Source: Clostridiales bacterium (GTDB lineage: Bacteria; Bacillota; Clostridia; Peptostreptococcales; JAAYPU01). Taken from it: a stretch of DNA of 15,462 nucleotides. Both the position numbers and the translations under genes were made by a program. The notes below the pieces were generated by a model that was not told the origin of the DNA, did not search any database, and worked only from the letters and a program-made list of their open reading frames with translations. Position 1 is the stretch's first letter. The number at the start of each line of letters is the position of its first letter. The stretch lies in the NCBI GenBank assembly GCA_012519645.1, contig JAAYPU010000403.1, positions 1-15,462 on the forward strand. The letters are read 5' to 3'. Positions 6,622 through 12,409 of this stretch are shown here, piece after piece.

Positions 6622-7188
6622 ATGAAATCAAAGGCGATATTTTTATTATTGACTTTTGTTCTATGTGTCGCATTAATAACAGGCTGCTCTAGCGAGCCTG
6701 CTGAAGAACCACCCCAAACGACACCGCCTGAAACAACACCTGATGTTGTTACAACAGCTTCAATTGTAGATAATGAAGCAGATTTTGAAAAGGCAATCAG
6801 CAGCACAGGCACATGGATCATATGCACAATCAAAGATTTAAGCTTTAATAAAGACCTGCTGTTAGACGGCGAATTCAAAAATGGTAAAAAAGACGAACAG
6901 GGAAAGGACATTATACAAAGAAAAATAGCTCTCTACACACAGGATGACAACAGAAACGTAACAGCACGCTTCACCCTTACGGCACCGAAATTAACTATTC
7001 AAAGTCCTAATGCCAGAATTCAAAGCGGGACCTTTAAAGGAGATTTGTATGTAGCGGCTAAAAATTTTGAGTTGGTTGATACACGGGTAGAGGGAAATGT
7101 TTACTTTACAACTGAAGAAGCAAAATCTACTTATAAGAAAGATGATAAAAGCTCCGTTACCGGCGTGGAAGAAATGGCAAAACAATAA
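6622..7188 (+). CDS. Small lipoprotein, unknown function
   Basis: A 188-aa exported lipoprotein and the only plus-strand gene here. The signal has MKSK, a hydrophobic core (residues 6-20) and lipobox LITGC, with lipidated Cys22 predicted. A Pro/Thr/Glu-rich linker follows (about 25-45). The rest has short alternating strands, including LTAPKLTIQSPNARIQSGTFKGDLYVAAKNFEL-type repeats at about 118-160 with roughly 20-residue spacing, suggestive of a beta-helix or bactofilin-like turn pattern. I do not recognise a catalytic motif. ATG at 6622 follows TTAAGGAGAG. It is convergent with htpG and shares its terminator. It is likely anchored to the outer face of the membrane. The beta-helix idea is inference from pattern only. 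Confidence 0.85.
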   Translation: MKSKAIFLLLTFVLCVALITGCSSEPAEEPPQTTPPETTPDVVTTASIVDNEADFEKAISSTGTWIICTIKDLSFNKDLLLDGEFKNGKKDEQGKDIIQRKIALYTQDDNRNVTARFTLTAPKLTIQSPNARIQSGTFKGDLYVAAKNFELVDTRVEGNVYFTTEEAKSTYKKDDKSSVTGVEEMAKQ

Positions 7189-7216
7189 AAAGAGGTGATA
7201 ATAAATCACCTCTTTT
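7187..7216. terminator. Bidirectional terminator between the lipoprotein gene and htpG
   Basis: The perfect stem AAAAGAGGTGAT/ATCACCTCTTTT (left arm 7188-7199, right arm 7205-7216, loop AATAA) carries an A-run on the left and a T-run on the right. It fits exactly between the lipoprotein stop (ending 7188) and the htpG stop (7220-7218), so it can serve both convergent units. Confidence 0.9.
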
Positions 7217-7217
7217 A

Positions 7218-9092
7218 TTATATCATTAACTCGCATACATCATTTGCATACTGTACGGGATCATCAATTGAAAGCCCTTCTATAAGCAAAGCCTGATTAT
7301 ATAATATATTTGTATATTTCTTTGCCTTATCCTTATTTTCTTTAAAGGCATTTTCAATAGCACTGAACATTGGATGATTTGTATTCAATTCCAGTATTTT
7401 CTCTGCCTTGACATTTGGGTTTTCAGGCATCATATTTAGCACTTTTTCCATTTCAATAGAGAGGGCCCCCTCACTTGCCAGACAAACCGGATGGCTCTTT
7501 AATCGTTTTGATGCTCTTACCTCTTTAACCTTACCGGACAAGACCTCTTTCATGAAATCAAAAAGCTCTTTATTTTGTTCCTTTTCCTCACTGCTTTTTT
7601 TATCATCGGCATCTAAATCTATATCTCCGCTGGAAACAGACCTAAACTCTTTTTCTTTGTATTCCGTCAGTGTTTTTATGGCAAATTCATCCACATCATC
7701 CGTAAAATATAATATCTCAAAGCCTTTTTCCGCAAGCATTTCTGTTTGAGGCATTTTCTCTATACGGGAGATACTCTCACCTGCTGCATAATAAATATAT
7801 TTCTGGTCTTCTTTCATTCTCGAAACATATTCATCAAGACTTACATATTTCTTTTCCTTCGAAGAATAAAACATGATTAGGTCCTGCAAAATTTCTTTAT
7901 TTTGTCCCCATTCCGAATAAATGCCATACTTTAATTGACGTCCGAAATTCTTATAGAAGGTTTCGTATTTTTCCGGCTCATTCTTCATCATATTCAAAAG
8001 TTCGCTTTTTATTTTTTCTTTTACTTTCTTTGCAATGAATTTAAGCTGCCTGTCGTGCTGAAGCAGTTCCCTTGAAATATTGAGAGAAAGGTCCGGAGAA
8101 TCAACGAGCCCTTGCACGAAGCTGAAATAATCAGGCAATAGATCCGCGCATTTTTCCATGATCATGACACCGTTGGAATAAAGCTGCAATCCCTTTTCAA
8201 ATTCCTTCGTATAAAAATCAAAGGGAGTAATCGACGGAATATAGAGTATCATGTTATAGCTTATGGCTCCATCCGCACTGGTATGTATATATTTTAAAGG
8301 CTTTTCCCATCCGAAATGCTTGTCCTGATAAAATCTTTCATAATCCTCTTCTTTAAGCTCATTTTTATTTCTTCTCCAGATCGGTACCATGCTGTTCAGA
8401 ATTTCATCTTCATAATAATCTTCATATTCTGTTTCGCTGGCTTCCTTTAATCTGCTTTTCTTTACCTGCATTTTTATCGGATACTTTATAAAATCAGAAT
8501 ATTTTTTTACCAGGGATTTGATTCTGTAAGTTTCCAAAAACTCATCATATCGTTCATCCTCAGTATTCTCTTTTATTTTCAATATTATATCAGTACCTGC
8601 TGTTTTCTTTTCACAAGGCTCTATGGTATATCCGTCCGACCCTTTGGATTTCCACATATATGCTTCTTCACTGCCAAAGGCTTTACTTATTACCGTTACC
8701 ATATCGGATACCATAAAAGCAGAATAAAAGCCTACACCAAATTGTCCTATAATATCTACACCATCTTTGATTTCATTTTCATTTTTAAATTGGAAAGAAC
8801 CGCTTTTTGCAATCGTTCCGATATTCTCTTCCAATTCCTCTTTGGTCATTCCTATACCTGTGTCAGTAATGGTTAAAGTTCTTTTTCCCTTATCGGGAGT
8901 GATACGAATATAAAAATCATCACGGTTAAATGTTACATTCTCATCTACCAAAGAGCGATAATAACTTTTATCAATGGCATCACTGGCATTGGAAATTAAC
9001 TCCCGTAAAAATATTTCTTTATGTGTATAAATTGAATTGATCATTAAATCCAACAACCTTTTGGATTCTGCCTTAAATTGTTTCTTTGCCAT
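7218..9092 (-). CDS. htpG: Molecular chaperone HtpG (Hsp90 family)
   Basis: Cytoplasmic ATP-dependent Hsp90 chaperone, 624 aa from the chosen start and normal for the family. The N-terminal GHKL ATPase domain shows [13 protein letters not shown] (catalytic Glu31, Asn35), DTGIGMT (Asp77) and [14 protein letters not shown] middle domain with [20 protein letters not shown] and a C-terminal dimerisation region follow. An in-frame ATG at 9173 is rejected because it lies inside the CIRCE operator and adds 27 non-homologous residues. ATG at 9092 ([10 protein letters not shown]) follows AAAGGAAGTG at good spacing. CIRCE overlaps the expected transcription start, so HrcA repression with induction by heat or misfolded protein is inferred. 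This differs from Bacillus subtilis, where htpG is outside the HrcA regulon. Confidence 0.97.
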   Translation of the reverse strand: MAKKQFKAESKRLLDLMINSIYTHKEIFLRELISNASDAIDKSYYRSLVDENVTFNRDDFYIRITPDKGKRTLTITDTGIGMTKEELEENIGTIAKSGSFQFKNENEIKDGVDIIGQFGVGFYSAFMVSDMVTVISKAFGSEEAYMWKSKGSDGYTIEPCEKKTAGTDIILKIKENTEDERYDEFLETYRIKSLVKKYSDFIKYPIKMQVKKSRLKEASETEYEDYYEDEILNSMVPIWRRNKNELKEEDYERFYQDKHFGWEKPLKYIHTSADGAISYNMILYIPSITPFDFYTKEFEKGLQLYSNGVMIMEKCADLLPDYFSFVQGLVDSPDLSLNISRELLQHDRQLKFIAKKVKEKIKSELLNMMKNEPEKYETFYKNFGRQLKYGIYSEWGQNKEILQDLIMFYSSKEKKYVSLDEYVSRMKEDQKYIYYAAGESISRIEKMPQTEMLAEKGFEILYFTDDVDEFAIKTLTEYKEKEFRSVSSGDIDLDADDKKSSEEKEQNKELFDFMKEVLSGKVKEVRASKRLKSHPVCLASEGALSIEMEKVLNMMPENPNVKAEKILELNTNHPMFSAIENAFKENKDKAKKYTNILYNQALLIEGLSIDDPVQYANDVCELMI

Positions 9093-9162
9093 TTGTACAC
9101 TTCCTTTCTTTAGTTGATATCCTTCATTCACCGATAAATAATTTAATAAAAAACACGTTCTC

Positions 9163-9197
9163 ATTATTAGCACTCTGACTTGTCGAGTGCTAATAAT
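9163..9197. promoter_or_regulatory. CIRCE operator (HrcA binding site)
   Basis: TTAGCACTC-N9-GAGTGCTAA (9167-9175 and 9185-9193) matches the CIRCE consensus exactly. The symmetry extends to 13 bp per arm (9163-9175 and 9185-9197). It sits just downstream of the htpG -10 box and upstream of its ribosome site. HrcA binds this operator to repress chaperone genes. Confidence 0.97.
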
Positions 9198-9227
9198 ATT
9201 CTATAGTAATTTTTTTTCATTTGTCAA
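9198..9227 (-). promoter_or_regulatory. Sigma-A-type promoter of htpG
   Basis: On the minus strand TTGACA (9227-9222) and TAGAAT (9203-9198) are separated by 18 nt. A TATAGA register two bases upstream gives 16. Initiation would fall within CIRCE, which suits repression by HrcA. Confidence 0.85.
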
Positions 9228-9235
9228 TACTTTCT

Positions 9236-9263
9236 AACTGATAACTGATAACTAATAACTAAG
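9236..9263. repeat. Heptanucleotide tandem array A4 (4 units)
   Basis: On the plus strand the units read AACTGAT, AACTGAT, AACTAAT and AACTAAG, with a degenerate AGATAAG following. Together with array A5 it contains an exact 20-bp inverted repeat (9245-9264 against 9389-9408). It lies just upstream of the htpG promoter and follows no plus-strand gene. Confidence 0.8.
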
Positions 9264-9270
9264 AGATAAG

Positions 9271-9296
9271 GAAGACTTTGTGCATACAAAGTCTTC
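9271..9296. repeat. Orphan hairpin between the htpG promoter and the tgl terminator
   Basis: GAAGACTTTGT (9271-9281) and ACAAAGTCTTC (9286-9296) form a perfect 11-bp stem with loop GCAT. The plus strand downstream is only moderately T-rich and no plus-strand gene ends here. Its flank (AACTAAGAGATAAGGAAGAC) closely resembles the start of the ileS terminator region on the minus strand, so it may be a relic or second copy of the same element. Confidence 0.7.
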
Positions 9297-9321
9297 TTTG
9301 ATTATTAAAAAATTGAAGACC

Positions 9322-9370
9322 TTATTAAAATAAAAAGGAAGATATTTTTCTGGATGAAAAATATCTTCCT
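9322..9370 (-). terminator. Terminator of the tgl operon
   Basis: A perfect 15-bp stem (9336-9350 with 9356-9370, loop 9351-9355) is followed on the minus strand by TTTTTATTTTAAT. It lies about 35 nt past the tgl stop codon, after heptad array A5. Confidence 0.9.
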
Positions 9371-9375
9371 AAACT

Positions 9376-9408
9376 ATTAGTTCTTAGTTCTTAGTTATTA
9401 GTTATCAG
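9376..9408. repeat. Heptanucleotide tandem array A5 overlapping the tgl stop codon
   Basis: On the minus strand it begins at the tgl stop (TGA, 9407-9405) and continues AACTAAT, AACTAAG, AACTAAG, AACTAAT to 9376. The first 20 nt (9408-9389) are an exact copy of plus-strand 9245-9264, giving a perfect 20-bp inverted repeat around a 124-bp interior. Confidence 0.8.
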
Positions 9409-10193
9409 ATGGCTTCCAGCAAAGAAACAGGCAATACCATTGAGTCATAAGTATCTGATAAATTTTTAAAATCAGGGCGACCTACGGAATCCAATAAATA
9501 AGCAGATTCATCCGCACCTTCCATTCGCAGCGAATTTAAAGCCCGGATAATAGTCTGAGCATTTTGTATTCCCATTCCGTGCCCATAATACAATCCGTCT
9601 CCTAAATCTATCACATTCTCGCCCTGAAATTCAATTGTTTCGGGATCTACATCCGGATTGTGAAAATATCTTCGGTCTCCAGGTAAATACTCCTCCGTAT
9701 TTCGCATATATCCTACATCTTCAATAATTGGGTAAATATAATGCCAATTCATTAAATGAATTCGCGGAAACAGCTCATTAAAATCATTTTCCGGAAAAAC
9801 GGACAGTAATGCTTTATAATAAACAATCATCATTGCTGTTGCACATTCTGTTCCATACTTGTATCCATTATTATAAATATCATTTATTGCAGTACTGGAC
9901 TTCACTCCTCTTTTTACAAGGAAGCCACCATCTCTTGTCCGTTCCCAATAATCTTCATTGCATATCGATTGCTGAAACACTTTAAATGACATCCTGCTTT
10001 GTGCAAGCTGTCTGGCTGCCCTGATTATTTCTTTTCGCAGCCTCAGTTCAAATTTCAGCTGATTAACAGAATCATAACGAAAAGCCGAATTGCTTTGAGA
10101 CATGATTTGAAGGATTTTTCTTTCTATACTGTAAACAGGGTATGTATTTAATATACTGTCAATGACAAGAGGATTATTAGCTATTATGATCAT
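9405..10193 (-). CDS. tgl: Protein-glutamine gamma-glutamyltransferase (spore-coat transglutaminase)
   Basis: A 262-aa Tgl-type bacterial transglutaminase that forms epsilon-(gamma-glutamyl)lysine cross-links between proteins; in Bacillus it acts on spore-coat proteins. The active-site Cys117 lies in the signature TECATAMMIVYY. Glu192 (QGENVIDLG) and His205 (YYGHGMGI) match the other catalytic positions known for B. subtilis Tgl (Cys116, Glu187, His200). LMNWHY (147-152) and DRRYFHNPDVDPE (173-185) are also family-like. The length is slightly above the 245 aa of the Bacillus protein. There is no signal peptide, as expected for a mother-cell enzyme. ATG at 10193 overlaps the upstream stop as ATGA and uses GGAGG inside the upstream gene's end, so translation is coupled. 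The stop codon sits at the edge of heptad array A5. Confidence 0.93.
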   Translation of the reverse strand: MIIIANNPLVIDSILNTYPVYSIERKILQIMSQSNSAFRYDSVNQLKFELRLRKEIIRAARQLAQSRMSFKVFQQSICNEDYWERTRDGGFLVKRGVKSSTAINDIYNNGYKYGTECATAMMIVYYKALLSVFPENDFNELFPRIHLMNWHYIYPIIEDVGYMRNTEEYLPGDRRYFHNPDVDPETIEFQGENVIDLGDGLYYGHGMGIQNAQTIIRALNSLRMEGADESAYLLDSVGRPDFKNLSDTYDSMVLPVSLLEAI

Positions 10194-11185
10194 AAAAAAT
10201 CGCCTCCTAATCCTAATTTGGCAATGAATTTTTGCTCCTTGACCGGAGATTTAATCCAATCACTCCATACCCTTGGATTTTGATTATGGATTTTATGAGA
10301 AATCTCAGCTAAAACAACTCTCTCTTCGTATTCCAATTCATTAAAATCCTTTAAATGACTTTTTTCAGACTCCGAGTAGCTGATGATCCTTTTTCTGTTG
10401 CGATAAACACTCCTTTTTGAAAGATATTTTGCATCTAAATCCACTCTATAAAAAGTCGGCGTACTGGTAAGCTGATAATTTTCACCCGTAAAATGAAGGA
10501 AAAATCGATTTTCCTTAAACCATGCAAGGTATGCTTCATATCTATCCATATTCTTTGCCATAGCTATTGATTCAATATTTAATAACCGACAGGCTAACTC
10601 AACATCTTTATCATCCGGGGAACGTAAAAAATCCGCTACAAGCTCAAGAATAAACGGGTCTTTTATCTCAAAAAAAGCCCATACCAAATCATGAATATAC
10701 CTATCCTGTCTGTTTCTTTTAAAAATCATATTTGCCAGTATAGGCAGAGTAGTTTTATCTTCATATTTTCTTACAAGTATTGCGAAAATTTTGTCTAACA
10801 CTTCATCAAATTCATCATCCGATCCGTCCTTTTCATACCCCGTTTGAAACATCCATTTTAAAGTTGAATATAAGCTTCTGTTATCATATTTGGGTAAACT
10901 ATTTAAGTTAGTTCTGATATTCTCATCCTTCAATGCCTTCGTACTCATTTTTAAAGCCATTTTATTTCTCGAATTGAGTAAAGAGTATAAATTATAGGCA
11001 TCAATATCAGGCAAAAGAACGTACAAAGTATAAAATAAGATTCTATTGTCATTTAATAATTTTACAGCCCTTTCTCTATATGTTCCTGCTAGTTTGCCGA
11101 AAGCTTCTCTAAGCTTTTGATTTCCATGATTTATTCTAATTCTATCTAATAAACTTAAGCTGTTATTATTGTTGTTTGTACTCAT
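10190..11185 (-). CDS. Hypothetical protein coupled to tgl
   Basis: A 331-aa soluble protein that I do not recognise. The N-terminus is STNNNNNSLSLLDRIRIN, then mostly helical sequence with Leu/Lys/Asp-rich segments (about 20-215) that could be an alpha-solenoid of repeated helices, for example LPILANMIFKRN and DPFILELVADFLRS. The C-terminal third has aromatic and basic stretches (ENYQLTSTPTFYRVDLDAKYLSKRSVYRNRKRI), and near the end there is NPRVWSDWIKSP. There is no signal peptide, membrane span or obvious enzyme motif. An ATG 24 nt further upstream is possible, but ATG at 11185 is chosen because AAGAAAGGAAG precedes it at proper spacing. Its last codons provide the ribosome site of tgl and the two genes overlap by 4 nt. 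A role in spore-coat assembly or in delivering Tgl substrates is inferred from context only. Confidence 0.85.
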   Translation of the reverse strand: MSTNNNNNSLSLLDRIRINHGNQKLREAFGKLAGTYRERAVKLLNDNRILFYTLYVLLPDIDAYNLYSLLNSRNKMALKMSTKALKDENIRTNLNSLPKYDNRSLYSTLKWMFQTGYEKDGSDDEFDEVLDKIFAILVRKYEDKTTLPILANMIFKRNRQDRYIHDLVWAFFEIKDPFILELVADFLRSPDDKDVELACRLLNIESIAMAKNMDRYEAYLAWFKENRFFLHFTGENYQLTSTPTFYRVDLDAKYLSKRSVYRNRKRIISYSESEKSHLKDFNELEYEERVVLAEISHKIHNQNPRVWSDWIKSPVKEQKFIAKLGLGGDFL

Positions 11186-11263
11186 ATAAGCTTCCTTTCT
11201 TATCAGCAATATCGCTGAATATAAAAGTGTTATTATATAATATTAAGAGCACAAACTTTTATT

Positions 11264-11309
11264 CTAAAAAAAATCAAAGGCTTGCTGAATAACTGCAAGC
11301 CTCTGATTT
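11264..11309 (-). terminator. Terminator of the LysM/SleB-type hydrolase gene
   Basis: A 15-bp stem with one mismatch (11271-11285 with 11295-11309) is followed on the minus strand by a run of U (to 11266). It follows heptad array A6 past the hydrolase stop codon. Confidence 0.88.
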
Positions 11310-11315
11310 CTAATC

Positions 11316-11341
11316 CTTAATTTTGTTCTTAATTCTTAATT
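11316..11341. repeat. Heptanucleotide tandem array A6 (3 units, interrupted)
   Basis: On the minus strand AATTAAG, AATTAAG, a 5-nt interruption, then AATTAAG. The array lies between the hydrolase stop codon (11369-11367) and its terminator, the same position as A3 and A5 relative to ileS and tgl. The unit differs from AACTAAG by one base. Confidence 0.65.
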
Positions 11342-11347
11342 TGAATT

Positions 11348-11367
11348 AAATTTCATAAATGAAATTT
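11348..11367. repeat. Small palindrome at the hydrolase stop codon
   Basis: AAATTTCAT (11348-11356) and ATGAAATTT (11359-11367) are exact inverted copies two bases apart. The palindrome reaches the last base of the TGA stop codon. It could be a weak hairpin or a DNA site; no function is assigned. Confidence 0.5.
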
Positions 11368-12149
11368 CATTCAACATATACCATCCTTCCGATCCTTGCT
11401 TTAATTGGTTTCGACCATAACCAAGTATTGGTTGCACTGTCATCGAAATAAAACAAAGCACCACAAGAGGGGTCAGCACCTCTTAGGGCATCGTAAGCAG
11501 CCTTTTTAGCAGTTTCAGATGCAGGATTATTAATATAACCATTTAATACAGGTGTAAACTGATAGTAGCCGTTAATAACCTGATAGATAACACTGCTTAT
11601 GCTGTTTGGAAAGCTTTTGCTTTTAACTCTGTTTACCACTACTGATCCTACCGCCACCTGTGCATCATATGGCTGTCCTGTGGCTTCTGATGTGATAAGT
11701 CGTGCAAGCAAATCAAAATCCTGCTGACTGTATGGAATCACCGAATCGGAAGCAGCACTTGTACTTTTAAAAGCAGCTGCCTGTGCTGTATTTGCTGTCG
11801 GTACTACAAGCTCCTGGTTCACATATAAATAATTATCCCATTTATTATTGGCTTTCCTTAAAGAATATAACGAAGTACCATAATCTTTTGATATCAGATA
11901 TAAAGTATCCCCGCTTTCCACTGTATGAGTCGCTGCCTGAACCTTTAATTTTTGGCCCGGATAAATCATGCTGCTGCTAAGGTTGTTGTCTGCATAAAGC
12001 TTTGATACATTGGTATTGAAAAGCTGACTGATCATATACAGCGTATCCCCGGGAACCACTGAATACGTAGCTGCAAAGCTGTAGCTTGTTAAAGAAACAA
12101 AGGTGATAGCTGTAGATACAAGCAATCTTAGCTTCTTAGAACGAAACAC
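11367..12149 (-). CDS. Secreted LysM and SleB-type cell wall hydrolase
   Basis: A 260-aa exported peptidoglycan hydrolase. The signal peptide has MFRSKKLR, a hydrophobic stretch at 9-25, and likely cleavage after SFA (residue 26). Two LysM domains follow, about 28-70 (YSVVPGDTLYMISQLF) and 74-117 (HTVESGDTLYLISKDY), which bind N-acetylglucosamine in peptidoglycan. After a short Ala/Ser linker the C-terminal domain (about 144-260) is of the SleB/CwlJ hydrolase_2 type. ITSEATGQPYDAQVAVGSVVVNRV carries the expected catalytic Glu155, and WSKPIKARIGRMVYVE ends the fold. Spore-cortex lytic enzymes use this domain, but the paired LysM and the c-di-AMP riboswitch point equally to vegetative wall remodelling. 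The start is GTG at 12149 after AAAGGGAGG. It is a single-gene unit with its own terminator. Confidence 0.93.
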   Translation of the reverse strand: MFRSKKLRLLVSTAITFVSLTSYSFAATYSVVPGDTLYMISQLFNTNVSKLYADNNLSSSMIYPGQKLKVQAATHTVESGDTLYLISKDYGTSLYSLRKANNKWDNYLYVNQELVVPTANTAQAAAFKSTSAASDSVIPYSQQDFDLLARLITSEATGQPYDAQVAVGSVVVNRVKSKSFPNSISSVIYQVINGYYQFTPVLNGYINNPASETAKKAAYDALRGADPSCGALFYFDDSATNTWLWSKPIKARIGRMVYVE

Positions 12150-12164
12150 TTCGATTTTTCCTCC

Positions 12165-12280
12165 CTTTAGCCTCCGAGGTTAGCTGTCGGATTCGGATAG
12201 AGATACCCCTACTCAATTGCTTGAGATTCACCCCAAAATTTCGCGATCCCCCGTACTCTGCATCCAGAGATTCGGCTTTT
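12165..12280 (-). ncRNA. c-di-AMP riboswitch (ydaO/yuaA type)
   Basis: On the minus strand the leader has conserved ydaO/yuaA segments in order: AGCCGAATC, a CTCTG/CAGAG hairpin, GGGGGATCGCG, TTTTGGGGTGAATCTC, a CTCAA-GCAA-TTGAG hairpin, TAGGGGTA, then CCGAATCCGACAGCTAACCTCG, where the last block is strongly diagnostic (12209-12176), and GGAGGCT. This class binds c-di-AMP and commonly turns off wall-hydrolase genes when the ligand is high. AGCC/GGCT could close P1. The ribosome site GGGAGG (12166-12161) lies directly at the 3' end and there is no terminator before the GTG, so control at translation initiation is suspected. Confidence 0.93.
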
Positions 12281-12298
12281 ATAAATTTTTTCATAAAC

Positions 12299-12327
12299 AT
12301 TATATTATCCCGGTTTGGGAGAATCCA
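12299..12327 (-). promoter_or_regulatory. Probable promoter of the c-di-AMP riboswitch/hydrolase unit
   Basis: On the minus strand TGGATT (12327-12322) and a perfect TATAAT (12304-12299) are 17 nt apart. Transcription would start about 10-15 nt before the riboswitch. The -35 is weak; I cannot exclude a sporulation sigma factor. Confidence 0.5.
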
Positions 12328-12360
12328 GTTTAAAGTAATGGTTATCGCGGTATATTATTC

Positions 12361-12399
12361 CAAATTAAAACGGGGTGCTTTGCACCCCGTTTTAATTTG
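12361..12399 (-). terminator. Terminator after the glycyl-radical enzyme gene (18-bp perfect palindrome)
   Basis: Two exact 18-bp inverted arms (12361-12378 and 12382-12399) enclose a TTT loop. The GC core CGGGGTGC is flanked by AAAA on one side and TTTT on the other, so it can terminate in either direction. It begins 11 nt after the glycyl-radical enzyme stop codon and lies upstream of the hydrolase promoter. Confidence 0.93.
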
Positions 12400-12409
12400 A
12401 ATTTCTAAT

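Noticed and set aside
6618..6911. A 97-codon minus-strand frame opposite the lipoprotein gene
   Set aside because: The lipoprotein on the plus strand has a signal peptide, lipobox, ribosome site and terminator. The opposite frame has none of these.
9093..9173. A longer HtpG N-terminus starting at 9173
   Set aside because: That ATG falls inside the CIRCE operator and near the expected transcription start. The 27 extra residues do not resemble HtpG, and the internal ATG at 9092 has a good ribosome site.
11203..11218. A small inverted repeat TCAGC/GCTGA just upstream of the 331-aa gene
   Set aside because: Only 5 bp per arm with a 6-nt loop, and no conserved sequence to support regulation.
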